This document shows, in pieces, positions 23,962-36,505 of a stretch of DNA of 64,000 nucleotides. The notes under the pieces were generated by a model. It saw only the letters and a list, made by a program, of their open reading frames with translations. It made no database searches and was not told the DNA's origin. Numbering within the stretch: position 1 is the stretch's first letter; each line of letters opens with the position of its first letter. The position numbers and the translations under genes were made by a program. The DNA is taken from the NCBI GenBank assembly GCA_030141605.1, contig JAQGDQ010000406.1:58464-122463 (forward strand). Direction: 5' to 3'. The stretch comes from Tubiluchus corallicola (lineage: Eukaryota > Priapulida > Priapulimorpha > Priapulimorphida > Tubiluchidae).

Positions 23962-25209
23962 CTAGCTGGTTGTCCGGATCCAACTCGACAGAAGATGAGT
24001 GAGCTGCTTGAACAGATGTGCTGTAACAGATAAGGATGGAAACTCAAAAGATGACTGAGTAGGTGTATAAGTGGCAGATATTTGACAGAAATGCTCATGC
24101 TTCTTCAGAGTTTGAGGCCTATCTGTAGTATCAGAGATGTGCACAGTGCCAGCTTTTTTTTTTATACTAGCACCCAATCGCTTAGCAGTGCACTGCTTAA
24201 TCACATTACCAGTGGCACCACTGTCTAAGAGAAGCCATGCTGTGTGATGCTTGTGAAAAACATCAAGAAAGGGAGATTGACAAATTTGTACTCGACGGGT
24301 GGTGAAGCAGTCGGGCAAATTAATGGGCACGCGTGTTTCAGCAATGTCCTCCCTGAGATCAAGCACTTGTAGTTCATCTACGTGCTCTTCATTCACTTTA
24401 GCAATCAAGCGAGCACGAGCTAAATATTTACGATCATGGTCAGATAGGTAAATACATTTACTTAAAAAGTGGTTTATGTTGCTTCTGCCCGCTTGTTTAC
24501 ACAAGGGGCATGTGCGAGGAGCTTTGGGTATGCTTGTACTAGATTTACCAAGAGATGAGGATTTCGCAAATAGTTTTGTATATGCCCGCATAGTTCTTGC
24601 ATCCTCGGTAGCATGAATTTCATCTGCTAGTGAACTGAGGGCCTGAGAGATCTCTGGTTTGATTGATACAAGGGTGCGTGTACGTAATTCGGTTCCGTAA
24701 CCCTGCTTCACTAACTTTGGTAGATCCTTATGGATAAGTTGTAGCCAGATCAAAACAATAAAATTTTCTAGAGAGGGGGAGAGCTCCTCATCCTCAGTAG
24801 TTTCTACACCATGATGGTTGATGCCCCCTCCACTCTTGAGTAAATTATCCTCAACAAGGGCCATGATTCTCTGATATAAATCTTCTGGACGCTCAAGGGG
24901 ATCGAGTTTTATGTCCGAAAAATCCAAAAAATGAGCACCTGTAGACTGAAAACCAAAATGAAGTCGAATGGTTTGCCAAATTTGTTCTAAGCAGGTAGAA
25001 CTTTTCACAATTGTGTTACGTGATACAGCAGGACAGTAGTTTGCAATTTGACCAAGTATTAACTCTAAAACAGTTGCCTTTTGTTCAGCAGTCCTGCGCT
25101 GGTCTAGAGGTACATCATTGTCATCACTAGTCAAACCCCGCAAAGGAGTATCTCTAGTCTTTTTTTTGCCAGGAGACGCCAGATACCATGAACGGTGCAA
25201 ACTGAGCAT
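23962..25209 (-). pseudogene. gag-protease part of the gypsy element
   Basis: A 415-codon open piece. A short frame from ATG 25315 leads into it and is broken at a run of eight A (minus strand, near 25160-25168). The N-terminal two-thirds is gag-like (about residues 50-220). A Cys/His cluster CPLCKQAGRSNINHFLSKC lies near residue 240. The protease motif LLLDSGATGNVI lies near residue 330, with the catalytic Asp in D-S-G. It ends near 23962 by a stop, while similarity to pol continues in another frame. A frameshift within the A-run is more likely a mutation than recoding, because many other breaks occur. Confidence 0.8.
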
Positions 25210-25329
25210 CTAGCAAAAGTGTGTACACTAAGTTTTGATGCCAATTTTCAAAGGATGTAATAGTCTCTGTTTTAGACACACACCACTGCTTGGGTGCACG
25301 ATGTGTAGTTGCCATAATTTGACTTTACA

Positions 25330-27066
25330 ATAACCCACATTATCAAATAAACTACACGAAGCCAGGAACTTAAATTCCTGGATAGCTGGCCACTATCATG
25401 CAGGTATCTGCTGCAACACGCTTACCACTCGTTGATCTCGTCTACGGTAGGCTGGGTGATGTAAATACGCTGCCGCAATGCCAGTAAAAGGGAAACAGCA
25501 AATTCCAACAGCTAAAATGCAGTTTATTTTAAACGAACTCGACAAGAAAATACTAGGTTATAGTAAAAGGTCTAGTTAATTAGATCACTATCGTCGAGAT
25601 GATCTCCTTGACCACGACGCACTGCCTAACTCTCATTCGTCGTCATCATCTTATATTCTGCACTGTTAACGCAAACGCAACCAATAACATTGGCGTTGTT
25701 ATAAAAGTAACTTCGGTATGCCGAAGATTCACCAAACCTTTAGTGATTACAACAAATGTTTACCGGACTGGATTTCTAGACTGATATTCTGTGGAAACAT
25801 TTGGTGAACCGAGTATTCGGTACATATCTATCTATCAGCGCATATCAGTTCCATGTTTTCTTTTTTGAAACCAAATTGATGATCAGATGCACCTAAATTA
25901 CCCATAAATTTCTGTAAAATGACTTATTAGTTACAATGGAAGAAGCTATAGTTACCACAGCTACACTGAAAGATTTGTTTTTAATACAGTACGTATAGAA
26001 CCAGCAAACGAGCTTGGCATATAATGATGCTTGAAGAAGGCAGTGAATAACAGGGCCAGTAATACATTTAACTTCTTATGTGCATTTAACACATGTTCAG
26101 GAGAAATTCATCAGCATCAGTAGTTTTACTGTCTTAAAATCATTAATCTACTATTATGTGTGGAATTCAATAGGTTACTATAGCAGTTCCTCCACATGTT
26201 AGTGATGCCAGTTTCCCCACGAGCAGTGCCAACTTGCGCATGTAAAGGTATATTATCATTATTATAATGCCCTTTTTATTCCAAAAGTGAAGAGCTCTCA
26301 TTTGATAGACTATAAGCAAAACTGTCACGCCGAATTTTACTTGCATTAGCATGACAATGCCTTAATGCAAGTTTAGACCGCAATCTTTTCCTTTCCTCAA
26401 ATCTGACCCCATATCGAGCACAATTTTGTATTTCCACAAAAGAAAAATATATCTGGAGTAAGAATATTTTTCTTTTACAAACTTGCTCCAGCCCGGAACA
26501 GGATGAAAATCGTTGCGGTCCATATTACTGTCATTCAAACATTTTTGGTCACAACTGGCACAGGCAAAAAGCAATACTGCAATAATAAATTTAGAACAAA
26601 ATGAATATAGAATATTCTGATGAATATATGCATTATAACAACAGCCACTGCATGCAACATCAGGGGGTATCACGACAGAATCCAAATTAAAGGCATATAT
26701 ATATGAAAAAGCTTGAATTTGATTTGGGTAACCTTTCACCGATCAGCATGTTTAATATTAGAACTGCCACTAAGCCCATAAACTACCAATACATCATTGC
26801 TGGTAAGAGGTCCTACAGCAAGATCATAAGCAGAAGAAAACAAGTTCCATGTTTAGTACACAGATAACAGGAAAATGATCATAAGTGTTCAAGGTTTATA
26901 AATAATTTATAAATTATTCATAAATAATTGAATGCTTGCACAACAAAACCATCTGGAAGTCGGCAATTAAGATTTTTTTAGTGTATGTGGAAGTTGTCAT
27001 AATTACAGTGGAAAAACTATTTTATTTATCTCAAAAGTTATACTAAAACTAGTAAAAGAATAACTA
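25330..27066. other. Intergenic DNA upstream of the gypsy element
   Basis: 25330-25810 should hold the 5' LTR and primer binding site of the minus-strand gypsy element, but I cannot assign boundaries. A palindromic CTTCGGTATGCCGAAG lies at 25711-25726. 25810-27066 is AT-rich with no supported gene. Confidence 0.4.
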
Positions 27067-27074
27067 CTTAATGT

Positions 27075-27754
27075 GGCGCTATTACACTTTTGCACCGCCT
27101 AGCTTTTCCTGGCCTATTGGTTCTTTTCACGCCTGCAGGCCAGAAAGCAGACCAACAGGCATAATATACACCATATTCCCATAATATTATTGCTTCTTAC
27201 GCTTTATAATTCCAGATTAAAATCATACATTACTTACCGTCGCCATTACGCAAAAAGCTCCACGTGAATAACCGTGTTTACACTACTAATGCGCAATCGC
27301 TCTCGCGCAGTGACGTATGTGGCCCTTAACCTGTATTTTTAGTTTTTTTGCATAATTTATGATTATTATGGTTGCAGCCACGGGAGTTTGTATCGTATTA
27401 CAGTGTTCCCACATATTAGATTATAAAAGTAAAGGTTTTTTCTTTATTTCGTAAATGCAATTAAGATGAAAGTGTGTCACGTGCCTTTTAAGCTAGGCCC
27501 TGATAATGCTTAAACTAGTACGAAATTCGTCACGTGACTACACACACAAACAAGATGGCGATACGCCCTGTATAGGTGTACAACTGTGAATACAGCGTAA
27601 TTATTGGTAATTATACCTAAATATATGATTAAATTACAATTAGATTAGCGGAAACATTCACTGATGACGTAAGAATAATAGAATGATGACGTACGAGCCT
27701 AGAAACGAGTAATAACCAAGAAAAAGCTAGGCGGTGCGAAAGTGTAATAGCGCC
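27075..27754. mobile_element. 680-bp non-autonomous DNA element with long TIRs and exact 8-bp TSD
   Basis: Begins GGCGCTATTACACTTTTGCA and ends with its reverse complement. The TIRs match over about 36 bp with one or two mismatches. It is flanked by the exact direct repeat CTTAATGT (27067-27074 and 27755-27762). The 8-bp duplication fits hAT or P-type elements, although the GGCGCTATT terminus is not the usual hAT CAG. There is no transposase. The centre is GC-richer than its surroundings, with CACGTG sites and two divergent ATGGCGA sites, one followed at once by a perfect donor GTAAGT (minus strand, 27242-27231). Confidence 0.9.
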
Positions 27755-27769
27755 CTTAATGTTTATTAA

Positions 27770-30335
27770 TATAATATTACTATTAATTGCATTTCCCATA
27801 TAATTCTTGCTAGGGGTTTTAGGCTAAGTTCTCACCCAACCCCCCTAGCTGATTTTATTCATGACAACAATTTCAGCAAGAGTGCCTTCAGAAATTGACA
27901 GCTCTGCCAATTATCTCTAGTCTCTCTCTACACAACTTACTTTTTTGCATTGTCAAATTCCAAACTTTGAGAATGACTACTCCAATTGCAAAAGACAGCC
28001 TGAAACTGAAAGCTGTTCTCGGTGTACTGATAAAATAATTTTTCTGCAGCGAATAACTAGGCCTGTCAGTGATTACTATTACAAAGGTAACACGAATTGT
28101 TTTCTTCAATGCGCATATCTTCCGCATTACACGAAATTGCATTCACTTCCTTTCGCCACCTGCAACTTGTAAGATCTCTTTTTTAAATAAATAAAATGCA
28201 CCGTTTGCCATTGGATGACCCCATAGATTTATAACAAAAGGCGTCGTCCATAGATATCATTTATACGTACTCGCTTATTACTCGGTTCTTACTGGTAGAC
28301 AGGTGGTCCAAGGTAAAATGCTGCAGCCATGAGTGCTGTGTGCTAAACAACGACTAATATAGTACATAGTAAATTATAAAGTACATGTATAGCTGAGACA
28401 AAAAGTATCCATGATGCACTCAATACTTTGTGTCCAAGCTTAAATGTGCCACGGCCTGTCATCATTGACACCTTTTGGAGACATTAAAGCGACTATCACG
28501 CATGATAGGAGTTAACCGCCTGTAAAGGTACAATGATACTTGAGTACTGAATCAATTCGTTAAGTGCAGCAATGACTCGCGGCCCTCAAGCTTTTGTTGC
28601 AGAAGTCTTACTAGCAAATATTTTGATTATGACAATGGCATAACAATTAAGTATTTTTCTGGGATATATTATCTTAGCTTCTACTCTATCTTTATAAATA
28701 ATTCTGATCTTCAAATGTTTTCAGTGTGGCTGAATTTCCAGGTCATTTGGCTGTGCCTGAAAAGTCAATGCAAGAGTTTTCAAGTAGCTACTCAGATATA
28801 AAATGATGGCTGCACTAGATGCAGAATTCTTTTACACCAATGTTGAGGACAATGTTGTAGATTCTAAATTGGTTTCGTGAACATTGATGTATTAATTGTT
28901 CTGTGCTACAAAACTTTTACTGTGGAGTATCATAACTATATCTGCCATAATATTAACTTTCAATGGTTTCACCTTATTTTACCCTCATACAGGAGGTAAT
29001 TCATCAAACACGATTAAAAATCCAGGAACATAAAAGTGCTTACTGTGATCTATATTCTTTCTTAATAATGCCCAGTAGCGCTTCTTCTGCATCAATATGA
29101 TTTATGGGGTTATTTTCTTTAATTTAATATTATCTGAACTGTGTGATTCAGTATGTAAAACAAAATGAAATAATGTTTGAAAGGAATGCCAACTGCGACC
29201 TTTGTTCAGATCTGTATTACATGAAGCTGCAAGAAAACAAATTGAACCAGCAAAATTCGACGTTTACCTCACGATGATATGAAAAATGTATCAGGAACTA
29301 AGATCAAACAATCACATTCATGCACCTGGGTGCTTTGTCGAACTATTGAGAAAACAACAGTATCCAACCAAAGACACACACTCTACGGTGGTGCCATTAC
29401 AGCATCAGGGATGTACAATACAGCTCAATCAACGACCATCTGTACCACTCTCGATTTGGTTGTACAGTTACCTGACGTTTTTCATAAGACGATCTCTACA
29501 GGTCAGCCTCACGATCAAGATGTTTTATTATTACGCAGCATCCGACCAGGCAGCTGTAAAGCTACATTGAGCACTTTTCAAGTGACCAGACAACTACATC
29601 ATGCTACAGCATAACAGACAGGATATGTTGAGAGTCTATGATGAGAAGATCTTCACATTGAATATCTAACTACCATGGTACTTACTAATAGAACAATATA
29701 TAATAATCATCCAGCATAACCTACAGTTCTGGATTCTAAAAACAGCCAAAAGGGCCCTGGGTCATTGGCCCAGGAGGACCATATTCTTTTGACAATGACA
29801 TCCATTTCAAGGTCATTAGACAGAATAGCATGTGATACATAAAGGTTGGAGACACCTGATTGGTTAAGAACCACGTGTCATGTTTAGTACCGTGTTCATT
29901 GGTCTTCTGCTCACACGGTGTATTTGTGATCACGTGACCGTGCTGTGTCCGCCATTTTCGTTAAAAGCGACAGTAAGTAATTGCGCGAAATATCATTATA
30001 GATTTTTCTTATGAATTTGAAATACCGTGTGATTGAGACGCTCAATGAAAACAGCACGTTTTTAATGCGCCCTTAACAATTTTGCACTACATTTGTCATA
30101 ACAAGAAAAATTTATTTTTTGAATGTTAATTTTGATCCTAGGCCAGCGTTGTAAAGTGATAACGAATAGAACCTTGCTATTTAGTTTAGTTCAGTCTTTT
30201 TCATATCTATTAATATATAAACAAAATTACAGAAGAACATCTGCTAGCACACTGTACGTAATTAGATCTCGTTAGCCTCAAATGGATGTCCGCGTGAACG
30301 ATATCGCAAACCGTATGTAATTATACAGTAATTAT
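27770..30335. other. Intergenic DNA, no supported gene
   Basis: About 2.6 kb. The overlapping frames at 29279-29614 have no recognisable product. 29750-29990 is GC-richer and ends in CGCCATTTTCG followed by GTAAGT. This resembles, in part, the centre of the element at 27075-27754, so it may be a relic of a related element. Confidence 0.4.
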
Positions 30336-30339
30336 TCCT

Positions 30340-30800
30340 CTCGATAAAGCTGTATTTCTACCCATTCTGGAATACGCGTCGGTCGTATGGTCACCCCAGT
30401 CTGCTACGATCAAGAATGCTTTTGAAAGAACTCTGGATAGATGAACTCATCTTGCTTTTGATTTGGATCCAATTTCGATTTCTACTCTCGAGCAAAGGCA
30501 TGTAGACTTTGTGAATTGCTTCAAAATAATTAGTGGAAATACTGTTCTGACAGAGACAGACTTCTTTTCCAGGCCTCACAGAGTTCTTCGTGGTCATGAG
30601 TTTAAGTTATTGTTGCAACCAGCTAGAACCAACATCAGATCACTCTTCTTAGGGCATCGAGTTGTTCAGTCATGGAATTCATCATCAACCATCAGTGCTT
30701 GATCAGTTGTCAGTTTCAGAGGACATTTGAGAGAGGACCATTTACAGATAGTTATCATCAAGGTCCTTATTTCTTTGGATAAGGTATTAAGAATATTATT
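30340..30800 (+). mobile_element. LINE fragment, C-terminal RT region
   Basis: Reads FLPILEYASVVWSPQSATIK (thumb block), a broken linker, LEQRHVDFVNCFKIISG, then RGHEFKLLLQPARTNIRSLF and GHRVVQSWNSSS. This is the end of an ORF2 of CR1/L2/Jockey type, where Leu-Glu-x-Arg and W-N-x-L/S blocks recur. One stop interrupts it near 30445. No 5' part is present. Confidence 0.8.
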
Positions 30801-30916
30801 ATGAGTCAGCGGAAAAGTCTTTGTTTTTGTTCGGTTTTTGTTTTAATTGCAATGGTTATATTATTAATAAGTTACCGACCTTCATAATTTTTTGTTACTG
30901 AACATCATGATTTTGT

Positions 30917-30980
30917 TTAACGGAAACTTAGTTTACCAGCGTCAGTGATAACTGACTTAGTTTACCAGCGTCAATGATAA
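30917..30980. repeat. Short tandem duplication (about 29 bp x 2)
   Basis: ACTTAGTTTACCAGCGTCA followed by GTGATAACTG is repeated at once as ACTTAGTTTACCAGCGTCA followed by ATGATAATTG. Two copies only. Confidence 0.9.
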
Positions 30981-30984
30981 TTGA

Positions 30985-31430
30985 TAGTATGATTTGTCCA
31001 TCATCTTACAGTATTGCTAGGTATGGTATTTGCAGTGTTTTCACACATGTTATTAGAGGAGGCATTGCTATTATTTTCAAGACCACCTCTATGCCGTTAG
31101 TTGATTTTAATGTATCTGCTGTTCAATAATCGGTATCAATACTGTGTATCTATAGATCCTGTAACCCTAACTAAGATTTCCACATTTGGTGTTTCTGAAA
31201 TTTTACTACTACATGAAACTGACCAATTTATTGAGCCATGTTTTACTAATGATCTTATTGTGTGTGGTGATTTTGATGTTATAGATGTTAAACTAGGTAA
31301 ACAAGATTTGTTAGATGGCTATAAAACTTTAAAAGTTAAATCTAACTGTTCAGCAGGACAGATGTTTTTCTACATTTTTAACCTAGTGCCATCTGTTGGC
31401 TAGAATAGCAAATATTATTACATCCTCCTC
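30985..31430 (+). mobile_element. LINE fragment, endonuclease domain
   Basis: One frame reads HVIRGGIAIIFKTTSMP (the GG-x-A block of AP-type endonucleases). Another picks up at 31101 and reaches NDLIVCGDFDVIDVKLGKQD, the GDFN block holding a catalytic Asp (N changed to D). The frame switches once between them. Only part of the endonuclease remains; RT is absent. It lies just after another LINE piece in the same orientation but probably comes from a different copy. Confidence 0.65.
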
Positions 31431-31659
31431 TTTTTAAGAAGTCAGAAATTATTTCAAAAAGAAAACTATACTTAAGTGATCATCAGTAGTACTTAATCAA
31501 AATGATACTAGAATTTGTTGTTTTCTTTATACAACGTTGAAAATTACAAAAGAAAATTGGCACTACTGTGTACAGACACATTAACTACCTTATAATTGGA
31601 CTTACAAGAAGGTTACAGTAATTGAAAAAATTTATACAGGAATGTCTGTAGAAGTTCAG

Positions 31660-32860
31660 AAACTTAAGTAGGCACTTTTGATACTCTTCCTGTTTTGGTT
31701 TTCATAACAGCAGATTGCTATGGTTCCACAAGTTTTCCTTTATTCTGTGTTGTCGCAGGTTTTAAACTTTTAACCTTGGAATCACTGAAGATATCAACTG
31801 GAGTCTCTACTTTATTGGTTTTTACTGGTGTATGATTTCCCGAAAGTCTAATTACTGTTTTATCTCCTACAACTGTTTTGCTATTTGTAATGACCGGCTG
31901 ATGTTCTTTCTCTGATATACGTATGACTGTAACTGGTGGAGGTTCATTGGTTTACTTTAACTGCATGCTGTTAGATGGAAATGTGCCTTCATCCGTATCT
32001 ATTATGTGAGACCTCTCATCAAGTCTTTTCTGAACCATTCTCTTTTTCTAAAATGTTTCATACTCATAGTGTCTCCTTCTAAAGCTGATAAATCTTTAAC
32101 CCTTCTATCATAATTCTCATTTTGTTATCTTTCAGTATTTTTAATCTTCTTTTCTCCTTTTCGTGATTTATGCTTCTAGGCTTTAACAAACTTGCCAACA
32201 TTGGTAATCTTACCCTACCGCTTTGCATTGGACTGCTACAAACTTCTTGTGTAGGTATATTATGGGTTTTCCAACATCATCATGTAGGGATTGTTGCTTG
32301 TTTTTTTTTACTTTCTTCAATATTCTTTTAGCGGCCTTCACCGCCGATAATGCTTTTCCATTCGCTTTGCTATAAGTTCCATTCTTTCTCAAATTGTCGA
32401 AATTCTGCTGGAACAAAATTACTCCCATTTTCACTAATGACTTTCTCTGGTATTCCGTGTCTTGAAAAGTTTTGCTTCAGCTGTCTGATAATGCTGCTCG
32501 AATTTGTTTTGCATATTTGTCCAACTGTTACTAAATAGTCTGAATCATCGCATGTGAACAGATCACAATTAATCTTTTACCAAGGTCGAGATACACACTC
32601 TTCTGTCACCATTGTCTCCTTTTGTTGGAATGTCTCATATGTTCTACATGCTTCACAAGTTGATATATATTCCTTGATTTCAGCTGACATCCCAGGTCAA
32701 TACAATGCTTTTCTTGCTCTACGCAAGCAATCGTCGATAGTTTAGGAGGTAAACGATTTTTTTGCTCTACAGATGCCTTCTTAGACTTACGTATATATCT
32801 CAAAAGTACAAACCCGATTTTGACAGATTTTTAATTAGGGGCACCTGATATTGAGAAGAC
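31660..32860 (-). mobile_element. Second Ty3/gypsy relic, integrase and tail
   Basis: On the minus strand, from 32810 down, it reads PPKLSTIACVEQEKHCIDLG (degraded), a block ending KRLIVICSHA, and VILFQQNFDNLRK...GKALSAVKAAKRILKKVKK (32434-32210). The last is the integrase stretch around and after the catalytic Glu (NGKA-S-AVKAAKR) of K02A2.6-type gypsy elements. The basic, Pro/Thr-rich tail extends to about 31670. Stops occur throughout. It differs from the 21.4-25.3 kb element and is older. Confidence 0.75.
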
Positions 32861-33339
32861 ATCTAAATCACCTAGCAGCTAAAGTCTTCATTTAGAAGAA
32901 CAATATTCAATCAATGGTCTGACATATAAGCGTTCATCAAGATTTGTTTGTGTGTATATGAGTGAGACTTTATTCAGAAAAGTTGCTAGTGATATATTCT
33001 GCCACAGTTTTACAAGCACAGTTTGCCAATTTCAAGTCTTTTACATTCTGATGTTTTGTAGTTTCTTGTCAGTATTTATTGTCGGCTTTTAATATTGTGC
33101 AATGTACTAGAATATAGCATTAAAGATAGTGAACTTCATAAATTAATAAACTTAAATTTAAACTACGTATGACTGCATAGTGTATTCCTGTCAGTCTGTG
33201 TGCTATGTAGCGTTGCCATTTAGCTACGCTTAACTCTGGAAACGTATATCAAAGGATAATAGTTAGTACATGGTAAAATCGTCTAATTAATTACTTGATT
33301 AGTTGAATATTTTACAAATTTGTTAGAAATATTGTTTTA

Positions 33340-33900
33340 GAACATATTCTTTGAAACCTTCATTAAAAAAACGATGGTGAGGTTGGGCTTTTACTTCAAA
33401 CTAAATTTGGTTAGCTGGTTTTTGATCGTTCACTCAAAAAATTTGCTGCTTCACTACACATGCATTTTGACTGAGTGTTATTCTGGTACATTAGCTTTTC
33501 CCATCATTTCAGAAAAAAGCTCCAAACAACTCGAAATTTAGTTGTTAGATTTATTCTAGGTATAATTGGTTCTAGCGAGCATATTGATCTGACTCATTTC
33601 AGTGATGTTAACTCTGTGCATATTTCAAAACAGTTTAGTTAGTTTAGCTTTGTTTATTTCAAACCCTAGTTAGGTTAGACTTGGGCTACTGTTATGCTTG
33701 ATACTAGAGGCAGGACTATTTATTCACAGTCTGGCCAATTCGCATTGTAAGTGTAGTTTTCTACACAGTCACTGTCTTATGGAATAACCTGTCAAACATT
33801 GCTGTATTTAGCATTCTCTTTTTAATCACACTCTAAAAAGTATCTGTTTCTGCTTTCTACAAAAAGCAGCAAAATGCTGTACAAAATTCTACACATTTGA
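33340..33900 (+). mobile_element. Possible LINE relic, C-terminal RT region
   Basis: Broken frames contain a VILVHWxxxFPIISEKAPKQ-like stretch and a region resembling the LQ-x-x-xR-I-x-G / LVLASIxxxL blocks of CR1-like ORF2 ends, followed by VTVLWNNLSNIAVF (W-N-x-L block). Heavily decayed; assignment is tentative. Confidence 0.4.
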
Positions 33901-34392
33901 TTATCTTAGCATCATGAGTGGGTTATTAAAATAAACAACTGTAACTAAATGGCAATTTTGAACCATTAATATTTTAGTTCTAGAAGACTTGATAACATTT
34001 AATCTTTTTATATACTTTAATAAAACGCATTCAGTTTATTTCCTGCTGCTTTTATTAATACTTTCATATGAAACCAACCACATTTCAGTGAGTGTCAACT
34101 ACCCCTATTGCAAGACAAATCCTGCCAGATATTTTCTAAAGAATACAGCCCTTTACAATAGAACTGCTACATAATTATCAAAATCAGTAAATTCATAAAT
34201 TTTGTAAGTTGTAACAAAGCCAGATAGTGCTGACATGCATGGCCAATGCTACATGCAAAAAATCATCTCATAAACATGTAGAAACAGGAAAAACTAATTA
34301 CAGTAATATGCCATCTGTAATATACAAAAATAATTTATCTAGGAAGAGAGGGAGGGAGGATAAGTGGTGAGATGGGTATGGTGGGCAGATTC

Positions 34393-34590
34393 GAGTCAGC
34401 TCAGTGTGAAGAATTAGGGTGGCCTGTCACCTATTGACAATCCAACATAGACAAAAGTATTTTACCCCCTTCATAATGATAGGTATAGTGAGAATTGGCT
34501 CAGTGTGCAGAATTAGAGTACCTATCGCCTTTGACAATCCAGTATTAACAAAAGTATTTATGATTCTCCCACCTTCTGAAAGGGAGGATC
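34393..34590. repeat. Tandem duplication, period about 99 bp
   Basis: GCTCAGTGTGAAGAATTAG...TTGACAATCCA...ACAAAAGTATTT at 34400-34480 is repeated at 34499-34580 with GGCTCAGTGTGCAGAATTAG. The copies are diverged (about 75% by eye). The open frame across it is made of the duplication. Confidence 0.7.
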
Positions 34591-35783
34591 TAGGATTTGA
34601 GCAATTGTACCAAAAATATTATAGTAGCAGGTTTTGCCTTATAATGTGGGGAACGTAGATGATAACTTTGCGTGATGGCCAGTAATGACCCTGAAATCAA
34701 GGGTCAAATTTTGGAAAGCTAAGAATTACCAAATGTGGCCAAAAACATCAGCATTTCATAAACGAAATTTGGACGTGATAAATGTTTGACATTATTTAAC
34801 CAGGATGTATCCCTGGGAAATGAAAATTTGTGAACCAAATTCGGCCAAAAACAATGACCTGTCAGTTGTTAAGATGTTCAATGTATTAACAGTCAGGACC
34901 TTCAGCATCATTGATGCACTGGTTGGTAAATACTGTGATACACCATCAACTGAGACTGGTAGATTTTTTTGAGTAATAAGTATATTTTAAGCCCTCTGCA
35001 GTACTTTTTGAAGATTATACCCATGGTAGGCTGATTTAGTAAAAGAAGGTAGACACTACCAGTCATGCAAGTAGATGCTACGCTAGCATCTAAAGCATCT
35101 GACAGTTATGTGAAGCTCTGAGAAACAGTCCCGAATGTTGTTTTTACATACATAATCCTGAGTATTTTCTTATAAATGTAAAATGAGATACCATTTTTTA
35201 TTTCTTGTTATCTTATTGAATGCCTATGTTAAATGTGTTGTGTTTTATTTTTTAGTTACCTTTAAAGGCTGTAAAACTCAAATATTACCGTTATGGCCAT
35301 TAGCTCCTTCCCGATGGTTACATACATTTACATTCATCTATGACGAGTAAAAACAATGCCTTATTAACTAAGCTTCTCACTCTCCAAATTCAATGAAATT
35401 TATGAACGAAACAACCAGCATACAAGTAAATCACATAAAAACAAAAAAATCTGTTGTATACTTCGTTTTCAGTCTTTGAAGAAGTTTTTTGCAAACTAAT
35501 GGATAAAAGTTTTGCTTTGCGCTTGTACAGCTTCTTAGCGTAGCAGTGAATGTTGATCTGCCCTGCCACTTACTAGCACCCCACGGTAATGTTTGTTGTC
35601 ATCTGGGTGTGTGTTCATAGAATGTAACAGCCCGCAAGCGCTGAGCAGCGAGCAGTACTCTGAACACACTTGAATGTTATTATGCTTTTGATTGTACCAA
35701 AGAGCTGAAAAAATATTAACAGCGCTTTTTTCTTTTTTGAAATTTTGAACAATTTCACAGCTGGATTTATCAGTTGGGTAGCA

Positions 35784-35925
35784 ATCATTTACATATTGTA
35801 TATAGTATGTAGCAGTAATTTCTGTACATTTGTTAATAAAACTGCATATAAGCTATCATTTACATATTGTATATAGTATGTAGCAGTAGTTTCTGTACAT
35901 TTGTTAATAAAACTGCATATAAGCT
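35784..35925. repeat. 71-bp perfect-register tandem duplication
   Basis: ATCATTTACATATTGTATAT through GCATATAAGCT occurs twice in a row with a single base difference (GTAATTTC versus GTAGTTTC). The near identity implies a recent event. Confidence 0.95.
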
Positions 35926-36505
35926 ATCAAATTTTCACTCAGTGAAAAATCTGTTGCCAATAAACAAATTCATAAAACAGTTAATTGTTTCTCACATGCT
36001 AAGTTACTATGTACAACTACTGATCATTCTGGTAGTGCAGGCTGTCAATTCAATAGCCAGCACAAGACAGACTCACATGCAGCAAGTGGTTGCATTCCTG
36101 TGCAAGTTTCATAACACCTTAACGCATTTGAACAGCTGTCAAATTTGGAATGTTAGAGTGCTTTCAATACTTTTCGCAAAATCTTGTACAGAAAAGAATG
36201 CTCTACAGTTTTTATGTTGAACAGTTTTAGATGCAAGCTGTGACTTGGAAACTAGAAAGCTTTGAAACGAAAATTCTTTGAAAATTCTACAGACTTTTCG
36301 TATAATCGTGTTAATTACACAACAAAAATAAAAAAATCTAAGCATTTTCTTACCATGCTAGGAAAAAATGTAATGCTAGGTGAATGTAGATGGCTTCTTA
36401 GAACAGGGAGAGAATGAACTTGGAAGTGATAATTCCAGTTATATGCATTTGTGTGAGAGTATTTAAATTTTATTAAATAAGTTCTTTTTGTCACCACATG
36501 TATTT

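Larger units (their letters stand above)
21430..25320 (-). mobile_element. Broken Ty3/gypsy LTR retrotransposon
   Basis: The minus strand shows, in order, a gag-like start (ATG at 25315), a Cys/His cluster, an aspartic protease, reverse transcriptase, a remnant of RNase H, integrase and a basic tail ending at 21678. This order (protease-RT-RNaseH-integrase) is that of Ty3/gypsy. Downstream, AGGAGGGAAGAATGTTATG (21457-21435 on the minus strand) fits a polypurine tract running into a TGTTATG LTR start. I could not match a 5' LTR near 25330-25800 to the putative 3' LTR, so the ends are uncertain. Several frameshifts and stops make it inactive. Confidence 0.85.

Noticed and set aside
25155-25170. 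Programmed frameshift at a run of eight A in gag
   Set aside because: Many other frameshifts and stops occur in the element, so a simple indel in a homopolymer is more likely.
25711-25726. Palindrome CTTCGGTATGCCGAAG as a regulatory site
   Set aside because: A single 16-bp palindrome in intergenic animal DNA, with no known factor or repeat.
29279-29614. Two overlapping plus-strand frames of about 100 codons
   Set aside because: No recognisable domain, no splice context, and they compete with each other; probably chance.
33340-33900. Host gene exon
   Set aside because: Similarity pieces are spread over several frames with stops and fit a decayed LINE better.
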